Shown here one piece after another: positions 10,761-20,252 of a stretch of 64,000 nucleotides of DNA. Where the stretch lies: assembly GCA_905221605.1 (NCBI GenBank), contig CAJNDS010001125.1, forward strand, positions 729,106 to 793,105, given 5' to 3'. The notes beneath the pieces were generated by a model. The model had not been told where the DNA came from and made no database searches. It was given only the letters and a program-made list of their open reading frames with translations. The DNA is from Symbiodinium natans (taxonomy: Eukaryota > Sar > Dinophyceae > Suessiales > Symbiodiniaceae). Made by a program: the position numbers and the translations under genes. Each line of letters opens with the position of its first letter. The stretch's first letter is position 1.

Positions 10761-10843
10761 ACGAGGGATGCCATGGTTCAGCGCCTCGACGCCTTCGCTT
10801 TGCACGCTGCGCCAACCTTGCTCATGTTCTCATGTGAAGAAGG
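10761..10843 (+). CDS. candidate exon, amphipathic helix-like
   Basis: Follows GTCGTAACAG| and reads TRDAMVQRLDAFALHAAPTL, ending GAAGG|GTTTTAG at an array. Unknown family; possibly the start of a gene downstream of the 7759 model. Confidence 0.35.
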
Positions 10844-10948
10844 GTTTTAGGGTTTAGGGTTTACGGCGTAGGGATTGATGAAACAGGGTCTATAATGTGG
10901 GTTGGGAGTCACAACCTCTGAATGCTGAACTTTCAATCCACATAGGAG

Positions 10949-11041
10949 TTTACGAAAATAAGGGACCCCTAATCTAGACCCCCAAATAGTAGGCTTGCCT
11001 TGGAATAAGAACCCAATAAGGTACCCCTTAGTTTCGGAAGC
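10949..11041. mobile_element. family E inverted-repeat element
   Basis: Begins TTTACGAAAATAAGGGACCCC and ends CCCCTTAGTTTCGGAA, matching the layout of 34431-34512. The flanks 10845-10948 and 11042-11225 hold no convincing gene. Confidence 0.5.
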
Positions 11042-11290
11042 CCCCCGCATGTCCACGACACATAAGCCAGGACACTGTGATGGACCGAGTGAGAGGATGA
11101 AAAGCCTGAAAAGGAGCTGTAAGAACCTATGAAAGGCCGTGAAGCCCCCAAGGGCCGCTTAAAAAGAAGCAGAAAATCCAAAAGGGAGCTTCATGAACCC
11201 ATAAACAGCCGCGAAGTTCCAAAGAACATCTAGGGCTTAGGGTTTAGGATTGAGTGTTTAGGGTTTTTTGGGTTTAGGGCAAGCCCGTAG

Positions 11291-12227
11291 GTGGACAGCC
11301 CTGAGCCCCAGCGCCAGGCGGAATGCTCCGGCTGCTAGGTGTTTTCTTTAGGGCTTAGGGCTTAGGGTTTAAGGTTTAGGGTTAGGGTTTAGGGTTTAGG
11401 GTTTAGGGTTTAGGGTTTAGGGTTTAGGGTTTAGGGTTTAGGGTTTAGGGTTTAGGGTTTAGGGTTTAGGGTTTAGGGTTTAGGGTTTAGGGTTTAGGGT
11501 TTAGGGTTTAGGGTTTAGGGTAGCGGAAATCTCCCCTTGGCAGGTTCAGGGTTCAGAGGTTTAGAGTACAGGTTTAAGGTTTTACGGTTATGGGTTTAGG
11601 GGTTTCGCTTTTAGGGCTCGCTTATGGATTAGGGGTTTTGAGTGAGGACAAGGGTGTGAAGTGAAGGGTTTAGAGTTGGGCGTTTTGGAGTTGTGGGCTG
11701 AGTCTTTAAGAGTTTTGAGCTTAGGGTCTAGGGAGGTCTTTGGGTTTGGGGAATTGAGGGTAGGGAAGCAGCTGTGCGAAGACGATGCTTTGATGGAGCG
11801 TAGCAGCGCGATCATGGCGCCAGAGCTGGGCGCGGCAGGTCTCGCAGCAGGTCTGGCAGCGCTTGGTCGCGGCAGTTTTCGGAGTCGGAGACACTGGAGA
11901 GTGGATGGCGACCCTTTCAGCGACAGCGAATTGAGCTTGTGGGGCTTCGCTGCAGGTCCTGCAGGTCGTGTGGCCCCAACAACGCCGCCTCTGTTGCCTC
12001 TGATCGAAGACAAGGCGGCCGAGCCTATGGGCAGTTTAGTACGAGGGGCTCAAGGGTTTTAGTGTTTAGGGTTTAGGGCGCTGTGGGGTTTGGAAGGGGG
12101 GGGGGGGGGTTGGGGGCTTAGGGCGTTGTGAGGTTTTGAGGGGGGTGTGGCTAAGAACCAACCAGACTGTTTGGATAGGCAAACACTTGTGGGGATCGTG
12201 GCTTATTTGCAGGCAGGTCTTGGTGGG
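11291..12227 (+). CDS. hypothetical gene fragment, at least four exons
   Basis: Proposed exons are 11291-11338, 11524-11543, 11764-12055 and 12179-12227, all in phase. The 292-base exon reads KQLCEDDALMERSSAIMAPE, an Ala/Gly-rich stretch, an Arg-rich RSRRHWRVDGDPFSDSE, and a proline segment. The last reads QTLVGIVAYLQAGLG. A further open island at 12266-12350 carries a nuclear-localisation-like GKRPRLDN and may be the next exon, but I could not fix its phase. Introns hold a TTTAGGG array of about 22 units (11380-11520) and degenerate repeats. No family is recognised. The 20-base exon is doubtful. Confidence 0.35.
11380..11520 (+). repeat. long TTTAGGG array
   Basis: About 20 perfect units, among the longest in the window. 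Confidence 0.95.
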
Positions 12228-12379
12228 GTTTGGGGTTTAGGGTTTAGGGTTTAGGGTTTAGGGCTAATCTGTCATCCCTCCTCGAATCGAAGCAGCGGGA
12301 GGCCACCGAGCCTGCCGGGAAGCGGCCGCGCTTGGACAACTCTTTGCGGGTCTCCGGCCTCTGTTGGGGTTCGAAGGGT

Positions 12380-12650
12380 TTAGGGTTTATAGGGTTTAGG
12401 GTTTAGGGTTTAGGGTTTAGGGTTTAGGGTTTATAGGGTTTAGGGTTTATAGGATTTATAGGGTTTAAAGGGCATAAAGGGTTTATAGGGTTTATAGGGT
12501 TTATAGGGTTTATAGGGTTTTATAGGGTTTATAGGGTTTACAGGGTTTTATAGGGTTTATAGGGTTTATAGGGTTTATAGGAGTTATAGGAGTTATAGGG
12601 TTTATAGGGTTTATAGGGTTTATAGGGTTTATAGGGTTTATAGGGTTGGG
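12380..12650 (+). repeat. variant telomere array, GGGTTTATA units
   Basis: Units of nine bases (TTTATAGGG) repeated about 25 times with slips, adjoining normal TTTAGGG. The same insertion of TA is present in nearly every unit, so the variant has been amplified locally. Confidence 0.9.
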
Positions 12651-12700
12651 TTTGGGGGGCTAAAAGGATTTTGGGTTTAGGGTTTAGGTTTTAGGGTTAC

Positions 12701-12803
12701 TATTTGCTTAAGGACCTCCCCAAAAACAAAGATGTTTTCTTGCTTATACGGGCACAGTATAGCGACTATCATTGTATAGCTTTTGGAGGTTCTTAAGCAA
12801 GCA
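12701..12803. mobile_element. inverted-repeat element
   Basis: The ends TGCTTAAGGACCTCCCCAAAA and TTTTGGAGGTTCTTAAGCA are near-complementary. It lies between arrays; no gene overlaps it. Confidence 0.6.
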
Positions 12804-12809
12804 GTCGTC

Positions 12810-13663
12810 TGGGGTTGAGGGCGTCTGGTTCGGGGAGGTTACTTGGGGTGGAGGTCTTCTTTTGTGGCGAGTCGCCTTGGCCGTTTAACCTGTACCCTAA
12901 ACCCTAGACTAAACCCCAAAAGGGCCCTTCGTTGCCGACTCCATATTGTCGGCCGTCGGGCCGAAAGCTACAGCTAACCCTAAACCCCAAACCCTAAACC
13001 CTAAACCCAAAGTTCTCTCCATCATCTGACTCTCAACTCCTTTTTTTTCAACTGCAATGTGTGGCATGAGCCGGGGTTTTGGGCTCTGTGGGCTTGGGAC
13101 CTGTGAAACTACACTCCCGTCCGTTGATCCTAAGCCTTCATCTCCACAAACTCAACCCAGCTAAACCCTAAACCCTAAACCCTAAACCCTAAACCCTAAA
13201 CCCTAAACCCTAAACCCTAAACCCTAAACCCTAAACCCTAAACCATACCCAAAATAAAAACCCTGAACCCTGAGCACTGAGCCAGACGGCTGTCAGGCTA
13301 GGACCCACCTGAGTACGCAACAAACCTCCGCTTCAGGGTTTGGGTGCGTGCTGCTTTTTTGTTTTCATGCTTTGGAGTGGATTCGTTATTGTTGAATCAT
13401 AGTCGCAGAACCTTCCACCCACCCCACCCCAAACCCTAACCCTAATCCCCACACCCTAAACCCTCAAGCCTCAACCCTCACCCCTAAACCCGAAACCCTA
13501 ACCCCTAAACCCTAGACCCTGGACCCTAAACCCTAAACCCTCAACCCTAAACCCTAAGCCCTAAACCCTAAACCCTAAACCCTAAACCCTAAGCCCTAAG
13601 CCCTAAGCCCTAAACCCTAAACCCTAAACCCTACCCACAGCTTGCACCCGAGTTGTCGCTTAG
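12810..13663. other. arrays with short spacers
   Basis: CCCTAAA arrays lie at 13163-13243 (about 11 units) and, degenerate, at 13430-13635. Spacers at 12810-12890, 12910-12975 and 13010-13160 are short; none gives a motif I recognise. Confidence 0.7.
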
Positions 13664-13736
13664 GTCTGGCAGCTGGAGTGGGAGGATGCAGACACAGATG
13701 CGCTGCAAAACAGCGGCGCCTTCTGTTTTGTCAAGG
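13664..13736 (+). CDS. candidate exon
   Basis: Begins CGCTTAG|GTCTGG and reads VWQLEWEDADTDALQNSGAF, ending AAGG|GTTTAG at a long TTTAGGG array (13744-13850). Unknown family. A second frame is also open. Confidence 0.35.
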
Positions 13737-13743
13737 GTTTAGG

Positions 13744-14290
13744 GTTGGGCTTTAGGGTTTAGGGTTTAGGGTTTAGGGTTTAGGGTTTAGGGTTTAGGGT
13801 TTAGGGTTTAGGGTTTAGGGTTTAGGGTTTAGGGTTTAGGGTTTAGGGTTTCGGTTTAGGGCTTAGGGTTTAGGGTTTAGGGCTTTAGGGTGGGTCTCTA
13901 GGAATCCACACGATGGACCCCCTGCTTGTACCCGAAACTGTACGAGACATGCATTAGTCCAGACCCCAGGTTCCAGGCTCATGAGCCTCATGAGCCTCGA
14001 CACCCGCGTACACCCTAAATTACTAAAGCTCAAGCCCCAAGCCTTAAGCTGCAGCCCTTAAACCCCAAACCCCAAACCCCAAACCCCAAAACCCCAAAGC
14101 CCCAAAACCCCAAACCCCAAACCCCAAACCCCAAAACCACAAAACCCCAAAACCCCAAAACCCAAAAACCCAAACCCCAAACCCCAAACCCGAAACCCGA
14201 GTTGAGGTTTGGGGTTTAGGGTTTGGGGTTTTGTCCGTAAGCGATTTGGGTGTTTAGCGTTTGGGGCCAAGTTTACGGTTAGCATCCGAA
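13744..14290. repeat. TTTAGGG array and CCCCAAA-rich degenerate tract
   Basis: 13744-13850 is about 15 TTTAGGG units. 14060-14195 is CCCCAAA/CCCAAAA-rich, a degenerate mirror of the same motif on the other strand. No gene; long frames here are only translations of the repeat. Confidence 0.85.
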
Positions 14291-14522
14291 ACTCTTATCA
14301 TTAGTATCTGTGTCAGGAATATGGTTATCGGCGGGTTTCGGGTTCATCACGTGGGGTGAGCCTAAGCCCCAAGCCCGATGATTCCCGAACCCCTACTGTG
14401 AACAAGTACGTCTTCATCCTCTTGACAATTAGGTTCAGGGTTTAGGGTTTAGGGTTTAGGGTTTAGGGTTTAGGGTTTAACAAAAACATCACACACAGAC
14501 ACAAACATTCCCCATTTTTTAG

Positions 14523-15124
14523 AAGTGGAACAGTACTGCGACCAGCTTTGCCATGCATGCCAAGGCTTCATTGAGAGATTTCGCTTCGATACGAACCCCA
14601 AGTTTTTGTTGGCTGGTCGAGCATTTGGTGTGCTCAGGGCTTAGGTTGGGATGCCCCCCCCCCCCCCTTTTGCTAACAGTCCTTCATAGATATTATAGTA
14701 CCCCTGGATCATTGTACCCCTATGAATACTAACAGTCCTTCATAGGGATTAGAGTACCCCTATTATATCCCCTATCAAGGACTGTTAGTATAAGGCGGAA
14801 CATCCCGAGGCTTAGGGAACGAGACATTGGCTACTTGTGGTGGCTCCGCGGCGACAGGGGCAGAGATACATAGGGCGCCAGAACATGACAGTGTCGATCC
14901 CTCCAAGAGCAAGATCATCTAGGACGCCTAGTAGTACCCTTGTTCCCTTTTTAGTAGGTTTAGGTTCCCTTATAAACCCCTTTAAGCAAAAAAGGGCACC
15001 CTTTTTAATCCTTGGTTACTGGGCAACCTAGTCATAGCACTTAAGCATTTCGGGTTCGGTTGGGGGGGGCATTGCACAGTTGCATCTGAAGTCGGACACG
15101 TCAGCAAGCCCTGCATCGTTTTAG
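14523..15124 (+). CDS. hypothetical gene 3' part, introns formed by families A and C
   Basis: Proposed exons are 14523-14638, 14816-14922 and 15046-15124 (TAG 15122-15124). The first follows a T-rich acceptor (CCCCATTTTTTAG) and reads VEQYCDQLCHACQGFIERFR. Intron 14639-14815 is a family A element whose 8-base duplication GGCTTAGG supplies a GC donor at its left copy and the AG acceptor at its right copy. The second exon continues in frame (GTRHWLLVVAPRRQGQRYIG). Intron 14923-15045 (GA donor) is a family C element. The third reads GSVGGGIAQLHLKSDTSASP to the stop. The family is unknown. The acceptor at 15045 rather than 15031 is chosen because it keeps the frame open. Confidence 0.45.
14646..14808. 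mobile_element. family A introner-like element
   Basis: Ends TTGGGATG and CATCCCGA, flanked by perfect 8-base duplications GGCTTAGG (14638-14645, 14809-14816). The inside has two AACAGTCCTT-type arms and a poly-C run. It lies exactly in a proposed GC-AG intron. Confidence 0.8.
14923..15030. mobile_element. family C introner-like element
   Basis: CGCCTAGTAGTACCCTTG start, AAAAAGGGCACCC near the end, GGTTACTGGGC close. Same layout as 4903-5000 and 55066-55170. Confidence 0.65.
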
Positions 15125-15216
15125 CTCGCGGCAGAGGCGAATAGGATGCAGGGGCTACATAGACATCACCCACAGCATACATGAGAATTCTTGCAATTCA
15201 AAGTACGGGTCTTCAG

Positions 15217-15594
15217 GGTTTGTTTAAAGCCGAGCTCAACGCCACAATCCGCCGTGCTCGATTGCTGGCTGGCTGCGAGCTTTCCCCGGCCACGTACCTC
15301 GTCAGCGTTTGGCTGTTCGAGTTTAACGTGTCCACTTGACCTCCAAGTGGATGTCCAAACTACCATGCTTAGCAATGGCCTGCATTCCCCCCGATTCTAA
15401 CAGTCCTTAATAGGGATTCTAGTACCCCCTATTATAATTCCTATTAGGGACTGTTAGTATAAGGGGGAACATCGCAATATGTGCACTTTGTGTTCTGGGA
15501 GTTGATATGCCACAGTTCTGGGTACCTTCGGGGGCCCGGGGTGGAGTTTGAGGGTTCGTGGTGCTTGGAATACGTAGAGGGGCCCCTGGGTAAG
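15217..15594 (+). CDS. open islands, possible exons, strand uncertain
   Basis: 15217-15339 follows GGTCTTCAG and reads GLFKAELNATIRRARLLAGC to TGA, but the same bases are equally open on the minus strand and in another plus frame. 15476-15594 reads HFVFWELICHSSGYLRGPGV and ends at a good donor, GGTAAG|GTATGT. Between them lies a degenerate family A copy (about 15385-15475). No family is recognised. Confidence 0.3.
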
Positions 15595-17611
15595 GTATGT
15601 GGTGCCACATCGCAGAGAAGAGTGATATATCATCTGTCAAGTATTTATGTTAATACATTAATACATAAATGTATAGATAAATAAATAAATATACATGTAC
15701 GTATATAAATATAATTATACACATATATATATATATGATATATAGATTATATGGAGTGATAAAGTAGTAAACTTTGTTTATATGCGCACTTGCTCATTCG
15801 TTTGTGCACACATACTTTGTTGGATCAATACCATTGGAGTTGGTCTTCCGAACCAACCCTTGCACATAGGAAGCTGCCCAAAGAAACCCGACAGCAACAG
15901 CAGCGGAGACTCAAACCTTTGAGTAAACCAGGAAAGCTCACCTGAAGAGTGCTCAAAAACCTTTTCTTGTGGGGCCTACCCAAGGACCCAACGATCCCAC
16001 GAGGGGGATTTAAACATAACCTACAGAGAAGTAGCTCTTGAGTTCTACAGCAACCCTTAGCTACAATCTCTATAGGTCCCAATGCCTCAAGCCTCCACCC
16101 AACAACAGAAGACTCAGGCAGAGATGTTCTGCGGACGTTGCGTCCGTCTTCCAGGGCTCCTGGATGGACAACTCGAAATAACATCTCCAGTAGGCCCTTA
16201 TTCCCCCTTTTGTTGGCCCTTATTCCCGTTGCGTTTGGGGGTTTAGGTTCTCTTATAAATAAGCCCCTTCAAAGCAACAAGGGCACCCTTTTTGTTCCTA
16301 GGTTACTCATGGGTCTAGACATGGTTTCAAGGACGAGGTTTAGAGTTCAGCTACTGGCTGTTTCTAGGAAAGGTATGTGGAGGTTATAGACCCTCAACCC
16401 CAAAACCCCAAAACCCTAAACCCAAACTGCCTGGGATGTGGGCAACTTGATTCTGGAGATGGTGGGGGTCTCGGGTGGTGGGAGACTTCTGGTCTTCGCA
16501 TGATCTGCTGGGCACAAGGACGGGCTCTGGTGAGGTTTGGGTGTTTAGGGTTGGGGGGGTGTCTGGGGCGCAGAAATTGTTTCGGGAGAGTGGGTTTTGT
16601 TTCATCCTGTTCGCCGCCAGGGATCTGGGGAATCTGCCCGCCAAACCCGTAGCCAAAACCAACGGTTTGGGATTGGGGGTCGTGTCTTTCAGATTGGGCT
16701 TCGGGTCTCTACAGGCTTAGAAGCTTCTGCCGGGTTGTTAACTGAGGGGGGTTCAAGGGGGCTATGGACCCCACTACTCCCTACGGCTCCCTAAGCTTCC
16801 CTAAGCTCCTTTTTGGGGTTCCCTACATACCCTAAACTGGCCCTAAACCCCCCTCCTCCCCCCTCCTGGCAGGACCCTGTGGCTGGGGGGGGCGGGGGGG
16901 GGGGGTAAACCTTTGGGCTCCAAAATCCAAGTATACAAATAACACCCACATTGAAGTCTAGAGTCTGTGAACAATCCCTACCTTGGGCCATTTGGAGCCT
17001 TAGGGAAGTGGAGTTGCTAAACCCTCAACCCTCAACCCTAAACCCTAAACCCAAAACCCTAAACCCTGAAGGTAAGTGGAGTTGCATTTTTCAGGTGGGC
17101 TTTCGAGGTTTCGGGGACGCCGATCTCAGGCGCGCCTACCAACGGCACACGAATCAGACGAATGCCCCAAAGAAGCCCAGCATCTGCTTGCCCCGCGAGC
17201 TCCTTTGAGCAGGGTTTATGGTTTAGGGTTGAGGGTTTCGGGCTTAGGGTTTCGGATGTTGAGCAGGATCGTGGTGTAGGGTTGTCGGGGTTAGGGTTGA
17301 GGGTTTGGGCTTTGGGGGCTTACAGGGCTGAGTTATCCTAACCTAACCCCCTCCTAGTCCCCTCCCAGTTTATATCAACCCCATGCTATGGCTATGGACT
17401 ATTGCCATCCATCTAAACCCTAAACCCTAATTTAAACCCTAAACCCTAAACCCTAAACCCTAAACCGGCATCATTGTTATGAGGGGACGCTGAATTAGCA
17501 GCAGCAAAGCATGGAGCTCCAATCTCTTAGAATCCACCATGAGCGTTGGGGTTCTTAGGGTTTGTAGGGTTTAGGGTTTAGGGTTTAGTTTAGGGTTTGT
17601 AGGGCACCTTT
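15595..17611. other. AT microsatellite, family C copy, dispersed repeat, no firm gene
   Basis: 15640-15800 is AT-rich with TA/ATAA repeats. 15825-16184 is open for 119 codons on the minus strand and partly on plus, without a recognisable motif. 16185-16318 is a family C copy (CTCCAGTAGGCCC start, GTTACTCATGGGTCTAG end) with an internal duplication of its left side. 16912-17006 is the partner of the 7463 repeat. A poly-G run lies near 16893-16905. 17400-17466 is a short CCCTAAA array. Confidence 0.55.
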
Positions 17612-17833
17612 TTGGGTGCCCTCAGAGAGGGTGCCTCATCTTCAGCGGAAGAATCATCGTCGCACGGACATCAAGATTCTGGCCTGACGCGATCCCTCAC
17701 AGCGCACCCTATGCCCCTAATCCTCAATACCTTCAGACGCCAGGGTTTCAAGCGGTCAGCCCCCCACCCCATATTGAAAGGCATCCCAAAAACAAGGGCC
17801 TTGAATGCCCCCACTCAACCGCCTGGGCCCTAA
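17612..17833 (+). CDS. open island, possible coding sequence
   Basis: Open for 73 codons with Ser/His-rich EGASSSAEESSSHGHQDSGL, ending TAA. Preceded by short TTTAGGG runs. Unknown; composition only. Confidence 0.2.
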   Translation: MGALREGASSSAEESSSHGHQDSGLTRSLTAHPMPLILNTFRRQGFKRSAPHPILKGIPKTRALNAPTQPPGP

Positions 17834-18231
17834 AATCCCTGAGCAAATATTTCATGCCCAAGCGTGTTGATCCCAGGTTTCCCATGTACGTCGTCCGCGT
17901 GGACGATGTGCTGCTAATGTCAGAAATGAGGCATCTGGGGAGGGTTTAAGGGTCTAGGGGAAGCTGACATCCTGGCCTATGGCCATTGGCCAAGCCGGCT
18001 TCCTCACGTGTCAAAGCGAGGGGACTTCGCAGGCTTTAGGGTTCATAGGGTTTAGGGTTCATAGGGTTTAGGGTTTAGGGTTCAGGGATTAGGGTTTAGG
18101 GTTTAGGGTTTAGGGTTTAGGGTTTAGGGTTTAGGGTTCAGAAGCCAGGCTAGAGACCCCCTGAAACACAAAAAGAGGGATGTGTGGAGCTTAGAGGGTT
18201 TTGGGACGATGAAATGGCCCGGGGTCCATAT

Positions 18232-18333
18232 GGGTGGTTGTCGAAATTATGGTTCCTTTTTTTGGATCCCTATTATAATACGGCACCTAATATTTAGGGT
18301 ATTTCAAAAGGGATCATAATTTTGGCCACCACC
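18232..18333. mobile_element. family D inverted-repeat element (best copy)
   Basis: Ends GGGTGGTTGTCGAAATTATG and its near-complement finishing TTGGCCACCACCC. Core TATTATAATACGGCACC. Other copies: near 2120-2220, 21164-21238, 37795-37880, 42866-42957, with a fragment at 24878-24917. Confidence 0.7.
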
Positions 18334-18457
18334 CCAAAGGGGTTTTCCTGACATCGGGGTAGCCCTTTTTTGCCCCAAATGGAGTAGAATCCCCCGTCCA
18401 GGGACCTGCAAAAGGGTACCCCCATTTTCTGAAGCCGCCATACAGGCCGGAGGGTTA

Positions 18458-18597
18458 CTTGGAGGTTCATGGTACTTATTGACCAATTATAGTTGTACTT
18501 AGAACTGTACGTATAACCATATTCGGCCACTTAAGGGGTGTATAAGTGGGTTATAAGTACAGTTATAATTGGTTAATAAGTACCATGAACCTCCAAG
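18458..18597. mobile_element. family B TA-flanked inverted-repeat element
   Basis: CTTGGAGGTTCATGGTACTT at the left and its complement at the right, flanked by TA on both sides. Inside are ATAAGTACAGTTAT-type repeats. TA duplication suggests a Tc1/mariner or Stowaway-type MITE (inference). Confidence 0.8.
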
Positions 18598-18619
18598 TAT
18601 CTCCCAGCATGGGTTTATA

Positions 18620-19560
18620 GGATTCCGGGTTCCACGAGCCCTAAACCCTAAACCCTAAACCCTAAACCCTAAACCCTAAACCCTAAACCCCAAACCCCTA
18701 AACCTGTAGGAGCCAAGGTTGCTTTACGAGGGGGCTTGCGTTTTAACGGCCCAGTCTTGCAGTAGTTTTTGAGGTTTAGGGTTTAGGGTTTAGGGTTTAG
18801 GGAAAGTACAGTAAATGAGAATAGTACCTCTTTACGGCGTGAGGAAATGTCGGGGACTCTGTAGGCATCAGGTTCCGAGTTTAACCTCAGGGGCGATATT
18901 TATGGGGGGAGGGGGTATGAAGTAGGGTCCAAAAGGGACACCCAATACATACACTCACGAATTGTTTGAAGGAACCCTTGGAAACACTCACCAAGAACAG
19001 CAATTTATAGACCCTGCTTCATATCCCAAATTCCCTCTAAGCCCTAAGCATAAACGATGTTTCATATAAGGAACGTTGCAGGATGAAAGTTAATTAAGTT
19101 GCTTTTTGAGTGCAAGATGCCCAAGAAGGCTACAGTGCTGCACCTACAGAAGCCTGGCCTTAAATCCACCCAGGCCCCCCCACCCCACCCCCCTCCCCCC
19201 CCCGCCCCCCGCCCCCACACCCCCCCCGACCCCCACACACCCCCCCAAGCCCGACACGCCCCCACACGCCCCCCCAACCCCCACCCCCCCCTAACCCACC
19301 AACACGCCCGCCCCTAATATCGTAAACCCCCATATGCCCCAGGCCGCACCAAGAGCTTCTCAAAGAGAACATTCTGGTGGAGCACCGTGGCAAGATGGGT
19401 TCAGGGTGTAGGGTTTAGGGTTTAGGGTTTAGGGGTGTAGGGTTTAGGGGTGTAGGGTTTAGGGTTTAGGGGCAGAGGAGGGACAGCGGGTGTGCTTGTG
19501 TTCGTACAGGTGGATTCATCTACCTGTGCCGTAAGCCCCAAGCCGACCATAGACCCGAAG
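18620..19560. other. repeat and C-rich low-complexity stretch
   Basis: Short CCCTAAA and TTTAGGG arrays, and a C/A-only tract at 19170-19315 that yields only proline/threonine repeats. No gene supported. Confidence 0.7.
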
Positions 19561-19565
19561 CCCTA

Positions 19566-19756
19566 CTTGGAGGTTCATGGCACTTATTGACCAATTATAT
19601 CTGTACTTATAACTGTACTTATAACTGTACTTATAACCATACTAGGGCACTTAAGGGGCTTATGAGTGGGTTATAAGTACAGTTATAAGTACAGTTATAA
19701 GTACAGTTATAAGTACAGTTATAATTAGTCAAAACGTACCATGAACAACCTCTAAG
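19566..19756. mobile_element. family B element with expanded internal repeat
   Basis: TA-flanked; the same ends as 18458-18597 but with TATAAGTACAGT repeated about five times, making it 191 bases. Confidence 0.8.
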
Positions 19757-20116
19757 TAGGCCCCCGCACCTTTTGTAAAGCAAGCCCGGCAATTAGCCGG
19801 CAGCTATGCAACCTTGTGAGCCAAACCCGAGTATGCCCTGTAGCTTGTAGGCCATTGAGAGCTTTTGAAATCCAGGGCCTGAAGCCCTGAAGCCTTGAAG
19901 CCTCGAAGCCCAAATCTTGAGGGAGTGTAGGGGGTGGGTTGTAAGCGTGGGGTGTAAGGGGTGGGTATATAGGAGGGGGTTATGGGGGGATATGGGAGGG
20001 GGGGGGGGGGTGGAAGGAGGGCTTTGGGGAGTGAGCATCGGTTCTCACCAGTTTAGGGGTCACGGTTTTTCGGGTTTGGTGCTGCTGTTTTGGGGGAACT
20101 TGTTCCCCAAACCCCA

Positions 20117-20252
20117 CAAGGTTCATGGTACTTGTTGACCAATATCGCTGCACTTAGAACTGTACTTAGAACCATATAGAGGCACTTAAGGGGCTTATAA
20201 GTGAGTTATAAGCACAGGTATCATTGGTTAATAAGTACCACGAACCTCCAAG
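20117..20252. mobile_element. family B element, left end degenerate
   Basis: Starts AAGGTTCATGGTACTT and ends ACGAACCTCCAAG followed by TA. Confidence 0.7.

Noticed and set aside
11380-11520. CRISPR-like regular repeats
   Set aside because: Units are seven bases in direct tandem with no spacers.
14058-14285. Long frames of Leu-Gly-Phe or Asn-Pro-Lys-Pro repeats
   Set aside because: They are simply TTTAGGG or CCCTAAA (and CCCCAAA) translated; no independent coding evidence.
15825-16184. 119-codon minus-strand frame
   Set aside because: Open but with no motif, acceptor or donor, and plus frames are partly open too; not enough to call a gene.
16384-16720. Several overlapping open frames on both strands
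   Set aside because: All are similarly open and contain degenerate telomere repeat; no way to choose and no family recognised.
19062-19393. Gly- or Pro-rich frames on both strands
   Set aside because: Translation of a C/A-only low-complexity tract.
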